NCBI RefSeq assembly: GCF_028610625.1
Contig: NZ_JAQQWU010000018.1
Location: 1 to 63,281, forward strand
DNA length: 63,281 nt
Direction: 5' to 3'
Origin: Guptibacillus spartinae
Lineage (GTDB): Bacteria > Bacillota > Bacilli > Bacillales > Guptibacillaceae
In this document: one piece after another, positions 18,448-27,831 of the stretch
Layout: each line of letters opens with the position of its first letter
Numbering within the stretch: position 1 is the first letter of the stretch
Position numbers and translations under genes: made by a program
The notes under the pieces: model-generated
What the model was told of the DNA's origin: nothing
The model's input: only the letters and a program-made list of their open reading frames with translations
The model's database searches: none

Positions 18448-19013
18448 CATTCTATCTCGTTTTCAGCAGTCATCACATAAACCAACTGATCCGTCCACTT
18501 ATCATTCTCATAAATGAACCCTTTCCTCACACCCTCATATACCATGCCTACACTTTGGGCTAACTGAGTCGATGGTTTGTTATCCAGGTTAATATGTGCC
18601 TCAATACGATGAAAACCAAGATCATGAAAAGCGACCTGAAGCGCTGTGCTCACCGCTTCTTTTCCATACCCTTTTCGCCAATACTGATTATGGATCGTGT
18701 AGCCAATCCGTGCCCATTGAAAATTCATTCTTGCTAACGTTGAAAAATCAACCATTCCAATATGGGTGCCATCTTCTATATGAAAAACACCAAAAACGTG
18801 GGCTGTATCATTTATGGCTAATTCTTGGTGCTTATTCACTAAGTCTCTAAACCACTCTTCCGTGCAATCACTCATATCCAACTTTCCAGGATCATGGGTG
18901 TGTTGCGAAGGATGCCTTGCATGAAACTCCCGTAACCAGTTTTGATAGTCTTCCATTTTTAATGGTCTGATTACTAATCTTGCTGATTCTTTTTGCAGAT
19001 TAAACTCACTCAA
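18447..19013 (-). CDS. GNAT acetyltransferase, RimJ/RimL-like
   Basis: A 188-residue cytoplasmic N-acetyltransferase. Acetyl-CoA binding is suggested by YTIHNQYWRKGYGKEAVSTA (the Q/R-x-x-G-x-G/A loop), followed by HRIEAHINLDNKPSTQLAQS, typical of the RimJ/RimL type that acetylates protein N-termini or small amines. The TTG start is set by AGAGGTG five bases before it. It begins 15 bases after the stop of the alpha/beta hydrolase gene, forming a two-gene operon. Substrate unknown. Confidence 0.85.
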   Translation of the reverse strand: MSEFNLQKESARLVIRPLKMEDYQNWLREFHARHPSQHTHDPGKLDMSDCTEEWFRDLVNKHQELAINDTAHVFGVFHIEDGTHIGMVDFSTLARMNFQWARIGYTIHNQYWRKGYGKEAVSTALQVAFHDLGFHRIEAHINLDNKPSTQLAQSVGMVYEGVRKGFIYENDKWTDQLVYVMTAENEIE

Positions 19014-19028
19014 TTGAACACCTCTACC

Positions 19029-19709
19029 TCATTTGTTAATAAACTTTTGAACCATGCTGTTATATAGATCCGGTTGATCCATGTTGGCCGTATGACCGGC
19101 ATCAGGAATTAGGCCAACACTTATTTTATCATTGCTTCTTTTCAAAAATTGAACAGCCTCTACTTCATAAAGCTCATTTCCTCCATTAAGCACCATAAGC
19201 GGTACTTCAAGTTCAGCAATCTCATTCTCTGAAACGCTCGGATATTGAAAAGTCATTATTTTATTTACTTTCTGTAACGTATCTAGCCATTTATCGCCGT
19301 GAATTTGTTTAAAAGAAGCGGCAATCTCTTGATCGTTTTCTTGAATGTTATTGAAGTAAATATATTGCTCTTCCATGATGCTCTTTAAATTATCCGGTAT
19401 AAACGGTGTATAACCTGTTAAAACTGCGCCCTTTACAAGCTCTGGTCTTTTTAAGGCGAGATGAATGGTTAATGAAGCACCTAAAGATAATCCAACAACA
19501 TACCCTGGCCCTTTGTTTGTTACTTCCCCCACTAACCACTCTAAAGTACGAGCAAAATATTTTTCATCTGCAGGAATAGTTGAATGACCATGACCTGGTA
19601 GGGTTAACGCGATTACCTCCATGTCACGCTCAAAAAAAGCTTTCTGATGCTCAAAGTGTAAATCCTCTGTCCCCATAAACCCGTGAAGAAAATAAATTCT
19701 TTTCGTCAA
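19029..19709 (-). CDS. alpha/beta hydrolase
   Basis: A serine hydrolase of about 226 residues. The oxyanion segment HGFMGT is at the N-terminus, the nucleophile elbow is GLSLGAS, and the catalytic histidine is in DAGHTANMDQP. The acid residue is less clear, since the usual position reads GGNELYE and an Asn or Glu stands where Asp is expected. The substrate (ester, thioester or peptide) is not indicated. The start is uncertain: a TTG at 19709 seven bases after GGGTGGG, or a GTG at 19721 overlapping that site. It heads the operon with the acetyltransferase. Confidence 0.8.
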   Translation of the reverse strand: MTKRIYFLHGFMGTEDLHFEHQKAFFERDMEVIALTLPGHGHSTIPADEKYFARTLEWLVGEVTNKGPGYVVGLSLGASLTIHLALKRPELVKGAVLTGYTPFIPDNLKSIMEEQYIYFNNIQENDQEIAASFKQIHGDKWLDTLQKVNKIMTFQYPSVSENEIAELEVPLMVLNGGNELYEVEAVQFLKRSNDKISVGLIPDAGHTANMDQPDLYNSMVQKFINK

Positions 19710-19873
19710 AACACAGCCCACCCTATTGATTCACATTTTAATGAAATACTTTATCTCCCTCTTAAACTTTAACATAAAATGAAATCAGAACTCACTGAAT
19801 CTTTAAAATTTTGATTGAGCTATGTAAATGTATTAGGGCGACAGCCCAGTTTCTTTTTAAACGGCTCTACGGA

Positions 19874-20053
19874 TCATTTACAAAACTTATCTCTTTCTAA
19901 ATCAAGCTTTCTATTAATTTCATGAAGCAAAAACAGCCCTCGAAGCAAGCAACCCACGATAACGCCAAATCCTATGATGAGTCCGATTTCATGCAAGGAC
20001 AATAATAAAAGTCCAACCACGCAGCTTGATACGATCAGAAAAAAGAGAAACAT
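19874..20053 (-). CDS. small two-helix membrane protein
   Basis: A 59-residue protein with two hydrophobic stretches (FLFFLIVSSCVVGLLLLSL and IGLIIGFGVIVGCLLRGLFL) and a charged C-terminal tail. The ATG at 20053 has an AGGAGG six bases upstream, which strongly supports translation. An in-frame ATG at 20077 would put that site inside the gene. No family recognised. Confidence 0.6.
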   Translation of the reverse strand: MFLFFLIVSSCVVGLLLLSLHEIGLIIGFGVIVGCLLRGLFLLHEINRKLDLERDKFCK

Positions 20054-20195
20054 CTCACACCTCCTATATTCATACAAAACTAATTTATCATTTCTACAGT
20101 TTAAAATGATGCGAGCAAAATGAAAATTATCCTTTAATTGTTTTATTACAAACCTAAATTAGTGATATACCTCTGCTTTTCTCTATACCCAAACG

Positions 20196-20232
20196 AAAAA
20201 AAGCAGCTGCCTTAAGGGCAGCTACTTTTTTC
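20196..20232 (-). terminator. terminator of the aldehyde dehydrogenase gene
   Basis: AGCAGCTGCC (20202-20211) pairs with 20217-20226, with one U-G wobble on the minus strand, flanked by A- and T-runs. Confidence 0.8.
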
Positions 20233-20249
20233 TATTCTATTATATGAAC

Positions 20250-21674
20250 TTAAGACGGGAATCCTAGTACTGCTTTCGTTTCAAGGTACTCTTCAATTCC
20301 GAAGTCTCCCCACTCGCGGCCGATACCAGATTGCTTGTAGCCACCGAATGGTGCTGAGAAGTCCATATCCGCATTGTTCACTTTAATGCGACCGGCACGG
20401 ATGCTTGTTGCGACTTTGCGAAGCGTTTCTTTATCTTCACCAAAGACATATCCAGCAAGACCGTATACGACGTCATTCGCAATTTCGATCGCTTCATCAA
20501 TTGTTTCATATGTGATGATCGACATAACTGGTCCAAAGATCTCTTCTTGCGCAATGACCATATCATTTTTCACATCTGTAAAGATCGTTGGTTTTGTATA
20601 GTAGCCTTTCTCAAGACCTTCTGGCTTACCAGTTCCACCTGCGATCAAGTTGGCACCTTCGTCGATTCCTTTTTGGATGTAAGACTGCACGGTATTCCAC
20701 TGCTTTTCAGAAACGAGTGGTCCTACATAGTTGTTTCCGTTCGGATCACCTACTGGGAATTCAGGAAGAACATTTTTTACGGCTTCTTCAAATTCTTCTT
20801 TTCGAGAAGCAGGGACGATCATTCGAGTACCAGCCGAGCAAACCTGACCGGAGTTGGTTGCAATATGACTTACCGCAGCTTTAGCAGCTTTCGTAATATC
20901 TGCATCTTCTAGCATCACAAATGGAGATTTCCCTCCAAGTTCAAGTGCTACTGTCTTGATTGTTTCTGCTGCGTTTTTCATCACTTTTTCACCAACGCCT
21001 GCAGAACCAGTGAAGGATACAAAGTCGATGTCAGGATGTGAGCTAATTCCGTCACCAATCACTTCGCCTGTTCCGTTCACGAGGTTAAATACGCCTTTAG
21101 GTACGCCCACTTTATCAAAAATTTCGGTTAAGATAATGGCAGCAAACGGTGTGATTTCAGCAGGTTTTAAGACAACTGGACTTCCTGCTGCAAATGCACT
21201 CGCAATTTTCGTAGACGATTGATTTGTCGGGAAGTTCCACGGTGTAATTAAACCACTCACGCCAATCGATTCTTTAAAGATCGTATGATCGCCACGATCT
21301 TCTGAGAAAGAATACTCTTTCAATGCTTTTGCTGCTTCAGAGAAGTGTTGATACCCCATGTTGTAATGAACTTTCTCTGAAATAGAGCGTGGAGAACCAA
21401 GTTCTTGTGTAATCACGTCAATGATTTCTTCTTTACGGTTCGCATATTCTTCCGCGATATCTTCAAGCATTTTCACACGTTCTTCTCGACTGGTTTGAGA
21501 GAAAGAAGGGAATGCCGCGCGTGCTGCTTTCACTGCTTTATCCAAATCTTCTTTCGTTCCTAAACTAACTTTGCCGATAACTTCCTCTGTCGCTGGATTG
21601 ATTACTTCATGTGTTTCTGAACCTGTTGATTCAACCCATTCGCCATTAATGTAATGTTTTAATTGGTTACGCAT
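20250..21674 (-). CDS. NAD(P)-dependent aldehyde dehydrogenase
   Basis: A 474-residue soluble enzyme that oxidises an aldehyde to the acid. Catalytic Cys279 lies in [12 protein letters not shown], the general base Glu245 in LELGGKS, and Asn147 in PWNFPT. The cofactor segment is [12 protein letters not shown]. Length and motifs fit the broad ALDH family (class of DhaS/AldX); the natural substrate is not indicated. An AAAGGAG about ten bases before the ATG sets the start. It is a single-gene unit, divergent from an SDR gene. Confidence 0.93.
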   Translation of the reverse strand: MRNQLKHYINGEWVESTGSETHEVINPATEEVIGKVSLGTKEDLDKAVKAARAAFPSFSQTSREERVKMLEDIAEEYANRKEEIIDVITQELGSPRSISEKVHYNMGYQHFSEAAKALKEYSFSEDRGDHTIFKESIGVSGLITPWNFPTNQSSTKIASAFAAGSPVVLKPAEITPFAAIILTEIFDKVGVPKGVFNLVNGTGEVIGDGISSHPDIDFVSFTGSAGVGEKVMKNAAETIKTVALELGGKSPFVMLEDADITKAAKAAVSHIATNSGQVCSAGTRMIVPASRKEEFEEAVKNVLPEFPVGDPNGNNYVGPLVSEKQWNTVQSYIQKGIDEGANLIAGGTGKPEGLEKGYYTKPTIFTDVKNDMVIAQEEIFGPVMSIITYETIDEAIEIANDVVYGLAGYVFGEDKETLRKVATSIRAGRIKVNNADMDFSAPFGGYKQSGIGREWGDFGIEEYLETKAVLGFPS

Positions 21675-21735
21675 GATGTAAAAACTCCTTTTTATGTTTG
21701 ATCGATTTTAATTGATTTAACTTTTCTTTGCTTCC

Positions 21736-21765
21736 ACAGTAACTGTAACCGTTAAGGACTATAGT
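21736..21765. promoter_or_regulatory. cluster of short palindromes in the divergent aldehyde dehydrogenase / SDR region
   Basis: ACAGTAACTGT (21736-21746), TAACCGTTA (21746-21754) and ACTATAGT (21758-21765) are short palindromes packed into 30 bases between two divergent genes. They could be operator half-sites, but none matches a regulator I know. Confidence 0.35.
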
Positions 21766-21802
21766 TAAACATATGGGTGCTCTTATGAAATTCAGAAAGC
21801 GG

Positions 21803-21830
21803 TTGCTTATCTTTGAATCCGAGGTATATT
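21803..21830 (+). promoter_or_regulatory. promoter of the SDR gene
   Basis: TTGCTT (21803-21808), 16-base spacer, TATATT (21825-21830), 45 bases before the ATG at 21876. Confidence 0.55.
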
Positions 21831-21875
21831 AGCTTTAGACTAAAATAGAGAGATTTCCAGAAAGGATGATTGAGA

Positions 21876-22598
21876 ATGGGACAAACGATCAAAGGAAAAA
21901 TAGCTTATATTACAGGCGCGAGTAGTGGTATCGGACGTGCTACCGCTCTTCAACTCGCGAGTGAAGGGGTGCATGTTGGCTTAATTGCCAGGACAGAACA
22001 AAAGCTGAAAGAAGTAGCAACGGAAGCAGAATCTCACGGCGTTAAAGCGATCGTTGCTCCAGCTGACATTTCGAAGATAGAAGATGTGGACACTGCGGTA
22101 GAGAAATTAAAAAATGAACTCGGAACAGCAGATATTTTAATTAATAATGCTGGAATAGGCCGCTACGGTTCGTTCTTAGAAATCGAGCCTGAGGACTGGA
22201 AGGAAACGTTCGAAGTCAATGTTTATGGAACGTATCATGTAACGCGAGCTGTTCTTCCACAAATGATCGAAAAAGACAGCGGTGATATTATCACAATTTC
22301 CTCAAGTAGCGGTCTAAAAGGAACGGCTGGCTCCACCTCTTATAGCGCTTCTAAGTTTGCTATTCAGGGCATGACCGAAGCACTTATGCAAGAAGTTCGT
22401 CGAAATAACATTCGCGTTTTCACCCTTAATCCGAGCCTTGTTGCGACTGAGCTCGTCTTCGGTGACAAGCTTGATGAGCAGGATAAAGAAAAGTATATGC
22501 AGCCGGAAGATCTTGCGGAATATATGGTGGGGCAGTTGAAGTTACATCCTCGTATATTTATTAAGCAGTCCTTACAGTGGGCGACAAATCCGTTTTAA
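21876..22598 (+). CDS. short-chain dehydrogenase/reductase
   Basis: A 240-residue soluble NAD(P)-dependent oxidoreductase. The cofactor loop TGASSGIG is at 13-20, NNAG at 90-93, the catalytic serine in the ISSSSG segment near 142-145, and YSASK with Tyr156 and Lys160. It is a classical SDR of the FabG-like type. The start is taken at the ATG 21876, nine bases after AAAGGA; a TTG at 21870 is in frame. The substrate is unknown; the divergent aldehyde dehydrogenase could share a pathway, but nothing proves it. Confidence 0.9.
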   Translation: MGQTIKGKIAYITGASSGIGRATALQLASEGVHVGLIARTEQKLKEVATEAESHGVKAIVAPADISKIEDVDTAVEKLKNELGTADILINNAGIGRYGSFLEIEPEDWKETFEVNVYGTYHVTRAVLPQMIEKDSGDIITISSSSGLKGTAGSTSYSASKFAIQGMTEALMQEVRRNNIRVFTLNPSLVATELVFGDKLDEQDKEKYMQPEDLAEYMVGQLKLHPRIFIKQSLQWATNPF

Positions 22599-22611
22599 TG
22601 AAAGCATTTAG

Positions 22612-22638
22612 AAAGGAGCTGACAAGTTCAGCTCCTTT
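22612..22638. terminator. convergent hairpin
   Basis: An 11-bp perfect stem (22612-22622 with 22628-22638) and a 5-base loop between the SDR gene and the convergent ABC permease gene. T-runs are poor on both sides, so termination efficiency is uncertain. Confidence 0.6.
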
Positions 22639-22666
22639 AGTAATAAGATCAACAATTTATTCCTTT

Positions 22667-23875
22667 TTAAGATTTTCTCATAATAAGCTGGCGTAATTTT
22701 AAGTTCTCTCCAAAGTGGAGAATTCCTTTAGGATAAACCTTCGCAGCAAAATACCCAAAAACGAAAGTTGTTATCACCAGTAAACCAATAGAAATACTAA
22801 TCTCTACTAAGGAAGCAGCATCCTTCATAACCAGAATAATCATGTTAAATGGCGAGGTGAAAGGGAACGTGGCGAGGAATTTCGATAGCGTTGATGTTGG
22901 ATCATCAATCACGAATAAAATTCCCGAAAATGCACTTGCCATTAATAGAATTGAAATTGGCGTTGTTGTACCATTAAGTTCTTCTGGTCGACTTACCATA
23001 GATCCGAACACCGCGTATAAAGAGGCGTATAACAAATAGCCTAGTAAAAAGAAAATGAAAAAGTAAATGCAATGGTAGACCGTTAACGCTGAAAGATTCA
23101 ATTCAAACTTCCCTAGGCTTTTAGCAGGTTCCACAATTCCTGACTTAAGATATAGAGCGACACTACCAAAAAATGCCGTAAACTGGAGGAGGCTTGCTAA
23201 AGCAATCCCAAATATTTTCCCAAAAATCATGGAGAGAGGATTTACTTTTGTCACCATCACTTCCATTACTCTAGAGGCTTTTTCTGAAGCTACACCGGTT
23301 GCAATGGTTGTGCCGTACATCATAATCGCCATTAAGATAAACATCAGCATTATATATGTTACAAAAACAGAAACTTCATTCTTCGCAGTGAATTCTCCTT
23401 TTTCCATGACCACTGGAACGAATAATGACTGTTGATCAGCTGCTGAAAGGTTATGATCTAGTGCGATTTTCTGAACATTCTTTGCTTGGAGATACATAGA
23501 TAATTCCGAGTTTAAATTAACGTCATTTGATTTAGAGTAATAGTTCACAAAGTAGTTGCTTTCATTCTCGTCAATCACATACAGGCCGAGTATTTTCCCT
23601 TCTTGAGCTTCTTGTTTAAAGAAACTCAACTGGTTAGGCTCTGCTCCCTCCCACATCCAACTGGTTAATGTTTGTTGAATCTCTGAAACTTCAATATCTG
23701 TAGCATTTGAGATCACCACCACTTCCCCCTTAGGAGAGGAAAAATTCTCAAGAATACTTGGTAACGAAATAGCAAAGATAGAAAACAAGATTAAGGCAAG
23801 AGTCGTCATAAGGAAAGACTTGGACGTTACTTTTTCTCGAAAAGATTGTTTGAAGACTAATTGAAAATTCCTCAT
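22667..23875 (-). CDS. ABC-2 type exporter permease (NatB/YhaP-like)
   Basis: A 402-residue permease. One membrane segment at about 20-45 is followed by a large extracellular region (about 45-165) and about five further membrane segments to the C-terminus, the layout of NatB/YhaP-type ABC-2 permeases. The segment MMYGTTIATGVASEKASRVMEVMVT is cut short here as TTIATGVASEKASRVMEVM and is characteristic. It starts two bases after the stop of the ATPase gene, so both form one exporter. NatAB exports sodium; the substrate here is not known. Confidence 0.88.
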   Translation of the reverse strand: MRNFQLVFKQSFREKVTSKSFLMTTLALILFSIFAISLPSILENFSSPKGEVVVISNATDIEVSEIQQTLTSWMWEGAEPNQLSFFKQEAQEGKILGLYVIDENESNYFVNYYSKSNDVNLNSELSMYLQAKNVQKIALDHNLSAADQQSLFVPVVMEKGEFTAKNEVSVFVTYIMLMFILMAIMMYGTTIATGVASEKASRVMEVMVTKVNPLSMIFGKIFGIALASLLQFTAFFGSVALYLKSGIVEPAKSLGKFELNLSALTVYHCIYFFIFFLLGYLLYASLYAVFGSMVSRPEELNGTTTPISILLMASAFSGILFVIDDPTSTLSKFLATFPFTSPFNMIILVMKDAASLVEISISIGLLVITTFVFGYFAAKVYPKGILHFGENLKLRQLIMRKS

Positions 23876-23877
23876 GA

Positions 23878-24762
23878 TTAATCCCCTACCTTTTCAATAA
23901 AAATTTGGTTTAACGATGGATCGGCAATACCAACTTTTCGAAGATCGACGATGCTTTTAAGTTTTTCAATTAAGTATAGACCCTGCTCCATCGTTTTCAC
24001 TTGAACCTGGTATTCCTTTCCTTTTCTCACAAAATCAGTTTGTAATTCGATTAACGACTCTTCTAGAGGTTGGGAGGATTCAATATTCACATATTTAAAT
24101 CCATATTTGGTTTTGATGTCATGAAGTGAGCCAGAAAGGACGACCTCACCATGCTTCATCAGATAGACCCTATCGCAAAAAGATTCAACGCTTTCCATTC
24201 GGTGACTCGAAAAGATCATCGTTTTTTTCTGCTGAATGAAGTCTCGAGTCACTTCTTCTAACATCTGTGCATTCACGGGATCTAATCCACTAAAGGGTTC
24301 GTCTAAAATAATCAAATCGGGATTATGCATAACCGCTGCGATGAGTTGAATTTTTTGCTGATTTCCTTTAGAAAGATCACCTGTATCTTTTTTAAGATAT
24401 TCGTTGATTCCTAAGCGATCAATCCATTTTAGTGCTTCCTGTTTTGCAGCTCGCTTACTCATCCCTTCGAGACGGCCAAAGTAAATCAACTGGTCGAGCA
24501 TATTCATCTTGGGATATAGCCCTCTTTCTTCTGGTAAATAACCAAGCTTGATTTCTTTACGTGATAAAGGTTTTCCTCCCCATTGAATACTTCCACTCTC
24601 TTGATTCAATAAGCCTAAGATCATTCTAATGGTAGTTGTCTTTCCAGCACCGTTTCTTCCTAGAAGACCTACTGCTTCCCCTTCCTCAACTGACAAAGAT
24701 AAGTTTTTCACAGCGTGATAGGGACCAAAATGCTTGTTAACATCATTGATCATCAGATTCAT
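23878..24762 (-). CDS. ABC exporter ATP-binding protein (NatA/YhaQ-like)
   Basis: A 294-residue ATPase that drives the permease encoded after it. Walker A is GRNGAGKT (35-42), the signature is LSKGNQQK, Walker B is LIILDEPFSGLDP, and the H-loop follows in SSHRMES. The LSKGN form is usual in the NatA group. The start at 24762 sits about ten bases after AGAGAGGA. The frame stays open to an ATG at 24858 that also has a plausible ribosome site and would add 32 residues with a membrane segment, so a membrane-anchored longer form is possible. Confidence 0.88.
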   Translation of the reverse strand: MNLMINDVNKHFGPYHAVKNLSLSVEEGEAVGLLGRNGAGKTTTIRMILGLLNQESGSIQWGGKPLSRKEIKLGYLPEERGLYPKMNMLDQLIYFGRLEGMSKRAAKQEALKWIDRLGINEYLKKDTGDLSKGNQQKIQLIAAVMHNPDLIILDEPFSGLDPVNAQMLEEVTRDFIQQKKTMIFSSHRMESVESFCDRVYLMKHGEVVLSGSLHDIKTKYGFKYVNIESSQPLEESLIELQTDFVRKGKEYQVQVKTMEQGLYLIEKLKSIVDLRKVGIADPSLNQIFIEKVGD

Positions 24763-25450
24763 AATCTGTCGTCCTCTCTTTTTTAAGAATGTTTTATACA
24801 GTACAACGGCTAGCACACCCGCTATAGCAAATACCCCATAAATGACTCTATTTTTCATATCTTTCTTTCCTCAACTCTGTCAGTTATTGAATAATCATTT
24901 CTTATACATTTTCTTCTTTTTTAATTGGTGGTACCGAAGTTGTATTTCCAATTATTTCCCGCTCAATCTCCGAGTGATTTATGTTGTCACTACATCTAAT
25001 ATAAACAATCAAATAAGATAAAAAGAATTAGTAAAATCTACGTAATTAATTCTTATTTAAACCCAATTTCACACCATCATTTTAACTAAATATCCTTTAT
25101 ATGGAATATTTTCTGCGTAATCTCATACAAAAGCAATCGTTATGAATATAAGATAAGTCCATACGATCGCTTTCTGATACTATGAAAAGGTAGATTAAAT
25201 TAAACTAAATGAACCATTATATAAAAAAGAGAAATGAAAAGAACAAACAACCTCGAATTATTATGTTATATGCCTTCAAAAGAACTTTCCTACACTTCAC
25301 AAAAATAGATAATATTATATAATTTGTATGCGATGACCGTTTGCACGAAACAGTAGCACTTCCTGCATGAGACAGTTCTTCTGACAAACTAGCATTTCAG
25401 ATTATAATCATGATGAGCAACACCTAGATTGAAATGAAAAGAGTGAGAAA
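24763..25450. other. AT-rich divergent intergenic region
   Basis: A stretch of 592-688 bases, depending on the ATPase start, between the ABC exporter and the XRE-TPR regulator. It is much richer in A and T than its surroundings. A promoter for the regulator is seen at its right end. A 24-codon frame at 25234-25308 has no secretion signal and only a weak ribosome site. I see no other gene, riboswitch or repeat. Confidence 0.5.
25381..25408 (+). promoter_or_regulatory. promoter of the XRE-TPR regulator
   Basis: CTGACA (25381-25386), 16-base spacer, TATAAT (25403-25408), 43 bases before the ATG. Confidence 0.7.
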
Positions 25451-26710
25451 ATGGAGATAGGAGAAAGAATTCGACAAATTAGGATACATAAAGGATTAAC
25501 TCAAACTCAATTAATTAGAGGAATTTGTTCCAACACGTATATTAGTAAGATTGAAAGTGGGAAATCAAAACCATCTTATTCTTTTATTCTCAAAATCGCT
25601 AAGGTGTTGGAAATCGATTCGGACTTCCTACTCGATACAAATATGAAGAACGTTGAACCAGATGTTGATCGTATTTATGACGCCTACATTCAAACGAAAG
25701 AAATCGACTCCCAGGACCTTGCTTTATTAAAATTACATGCAAGGGAAAATCATTCGAATTCGACTTTGGTTAAGATTTACTATATCTTAATTTCGTATTA
25801 CACAAGCCACAACATTAAAGAAGCCTATCAATTCGTTGAACAAGCAATAAATGTTATTTCTCCTCACCAGAAATCAGTAGAAAACGAACTTTCCTATTAC
25901 TTTGATAGCCTTTTAAAATATTTTTATTACAATAGAAATTATTCAGATGCCTTACTTTATGCGAATTTACATATCAAATCTTTCAATCAAGAAGAGGCAA
26001 CTCTGCAAGTGGCCAAAGCCTATTTTAATCTAGCTATGATTCGAAGAAAGATTGACGTGGATTTAGAGCTTGCACGTATTTATAATAAAAAAGCCCTTCA
26101 TATTTTTAAAAAAGAAGACTTTAAAGTCGGGATTGGAAATGCCCTCTCCGAACTAGCGATTCAATATCACCGGGATGGCTTATTTAACGAAGCATTAGAG
26201 GTTTTAAACGAACTCTCAGATTTCTCGAAAGACTATAATACAGACTACTATGCTCCTGTTTTGGCATACAATTATGGGAGGATCTATCAAAAAAGAGGGG
26301 ATTATGACCAAGCCATTAAGTATTACTTCAGTAGCATGAAATATGATGTAAATGCGGAAAGAGAAGAACACACAATTTATGCCCTTAAGTGTTTAGCTGA
26401 AATTAGTATTGAACAAAAGAATTGGGAAGAGGCCAATAACTATCTGCAAAAAGGCTTCAAATTAACCGATTTATTTCATTTTCCAAACGTATACATCCAG
26501 CTTTTGCATTTGAGAGCCCAGATTTATAAAGTTCGCTTTGATTTTCCTGCATATGAAAAAGAACTAAAACAGGCGATCCAATTAGCACAGGACGGAAAGT
26601 ATCCCCTGCTCATTAAAGAAATCAGTATTGAATTAGGCAATCACTATCACGACGCTCGAGCTTATAAAATGGCATCCAAATACTATCAAATTGCACTAGG
26701 ATCTGATTGA
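25451..26710 (+). CDS. XRE-type HTH regulator with TPR domain (RNPP-like)
   Basis: A 419-residue cytoplasmic regulator. An XRE helix-turn-helix covers about 5-60 (IRQIRIHKGLTQTQLI, SNTYISKIESGKSKPS), and the rest is a run of helical TPR-like repeats, for example ALAYNYGRIYQKRGDYDQAI cut here as YNYGRIYQKRGDYDQAI. This is the architecture of the Rgg/PlcR/NprR group, which bind short peptides through the TPR domain. No pheromone-like small gene is found next to it. Its divergent position suggests control of the ABC exporter. The gene is AT-rich compared with most of the window. Confidence 0.85.
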   Translation: MEIGERIRQIRIHKGLTQTQLIRGICSNTYISKIESGKSKPSYSFILKIAKVLEIDSDFLLDTNMKNVEPDVDRIYDAYIQTKEIDSQDLALLKLHARENHSNSTLVKIYYILISYYTSHNIKEAYQFVEQAINVISPHQKSVENELSYYFDSLLKYFYYNRNYSDALLYANLHIKSFNQEEATLQVAKAYFNLAMIRRKIDVDLELARIYNKKALHIFKKEDFKVGIGNALSELAIQYHRDGLFNEALEVLNELSDFSKDYNTDYYAPVLAYNYGRIYQKRGDYDQAIKYYFSSMKYDVNAEREEHTIYALKCLAEISIEQKNWEEANNYLQKGFKLTDLFHFPNVYIQLLHLRAQIYKVRFDFPAYEKELKQAIQLAQDGKYPLLIKEISIELGNHYHDARAYKMASKYYQIALGSD

Positions 26711-26723
26711 TAAAGCCAGAGAA

Positions 26724-26765
26724 CAAAAAAGAGAGCTTGCGTAAACATTCGCCATCAAGCTCTCT
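26724..26765. terminator. bidirectional terminator
   Basis: AGAGAGCTTG (26730-26739) pairs with 26756-26765 around a 16-base loop. The minus-strand side has a six-T run and ends mmuM; the plus-strand side ends the regulator gene. Confidence 0.75.
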
Positions 26766-26889
26766 ATTATACGTTTTATGTTTTAAAAACAAATTTCACC
26801 ATCACAACTGTGGTGAGAGCATTCGTAAAAATACTACAAAGGAATTGCCATCCATCGGCATGACATCCCCTTCTCATACATGAAGATGC

Positions 26890-27831
26890 TCATCTCCACT
26901 TTCTAAATAGACGCTTGATCTCTTCAGGACTTGTCCGACAGCATCCACCAATTAATCGTGCACCTGCATCAAACCATTCATTTGATCCATCGACAAGGCC
27001 ATCGCATAATTCACCACCCCGCCATGTTTTGGTCTTAGCATTATAAATTTCTCCAGAATTAGGGTACACAATAATCGGTTTATCGGTTTGAGAAGCTAAT
27101 TGATGAATTGCTATAGTCACAAGCGAAGGAGACGCACAGTTAATGCCAATTGCCGCAATCTGGTCATTTTCCTTAAAGTATTGAGAACATACTTTTAAAG
27201 CTGTTCCATCGCTCATTTTATCATTAGTTTGAAGAGTGAATGAAAGCCAGGCATAAGTGGATGGAAACTCTTGTAACAGGGAACCTAAAACTTTCGCTTC
27301 TTGAAAAGATGGAATCGTTTCGAATGCTAAAACATCAGCACCTGCCTCAATCAACGCTTCTATTCTTGGGCGATGAAACGCGGTAAGTACCTCGTCGCTA
27401 ACATTGTAATCACCTCGATACTCCGATCCATCAGCTATGTACGCCCCATAAGGTCCAACAGAAGCTGCAATAAAAGGTTTTGGGCGATTTAACTTTTCAT
27501 CCTGCTCCCAGAAATCATCGCGTGCCTTGCGCGCAAGAAAAACCGTTTTCTTTATTAGCTCCACAGCCTCCTCTTTACTTAAACGACGGCTTGTTAATCC
27601 TTCCATTGTAGCCTGATAACTTGCCGTTATCGCACAATCAGCTCCTGCACGGAAATAATCTAAGTGAACCTGATAGATAAGCTCTGGATTTTCAAGTAAA
27701 ACGCGAGCGGACCAAAGTGGATCATTTAAGTCACAGCCATATTTTTCGAGCTCTGTTGCAAGCGCCCCGTCCAGTATCACCAAATTAAACTCTTCTAATA
27801 TCGCCTTAATAGGATTCTGTTTCTGCCACAT
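26890..27831 (-). CDS. mmuM: homocysteine S-methyltransferase
   Basis: A 313-residue cytoplasmic enzyme that moves a methyl group from S-methylmethionine (or S-adenosylmethionine) to homocysteine, giving methionine. The zinc-binding cysteines are in GINCASP and in the C-terminal [12 protein letters not shown] (double Cys). N-terminal [15 protein letters not shown], seen here as [15 protein letters not shown], is typical. The ATG at 27831 has GAGGAG six bases upstream and lies 26 bases inside the end of the permease gene, so the two are coupled. With mmuP and the SAM riboswitch upstream this is a methionine salvage operon. Confidence 0.93.
   Translation of the reverse strand: MWQKQNPIKAILEEFNLVILDGALATELEKYGCDLNDPLWSARVLLENPELIYQVHLDYFRAGADCAITASYQATMEGLTSRRLSKEEAVELIKKTVFLARKARDDFWEQDEKLNRPKPFIAASVGPYGAYIADGSEYRGDYNVSDEVLTAFHRPRIEALIEAGADVLAFETIPSFQEAKVLGSLLQEFPSTYAWLSFTLQTNDKMSDGTALKVCSQYFKENDQIAAIGINCASPSLVTIAIHQLASQTDKPIIVYPNSGEIYNAKTKTWRGGELCDGLVDGSNEWFDAGARLIGGCCRTSPEEIKRLFRKWR

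Noticed and set aside
20547-20912. 121-codon frame antisense to the aldehyde dehydrogenase
   Set aside because: Lies within a well-conserved catalytic gene on the other strand and has no domain or ribosome site.
25234-25308. 24-codon frame that might be a signalling peptide for the XRE-TPR regulator
   Set aside because: No hydrophobic secretion signal and only a weak ribosome site, so there is no positive evidence for a pheromone precursor.
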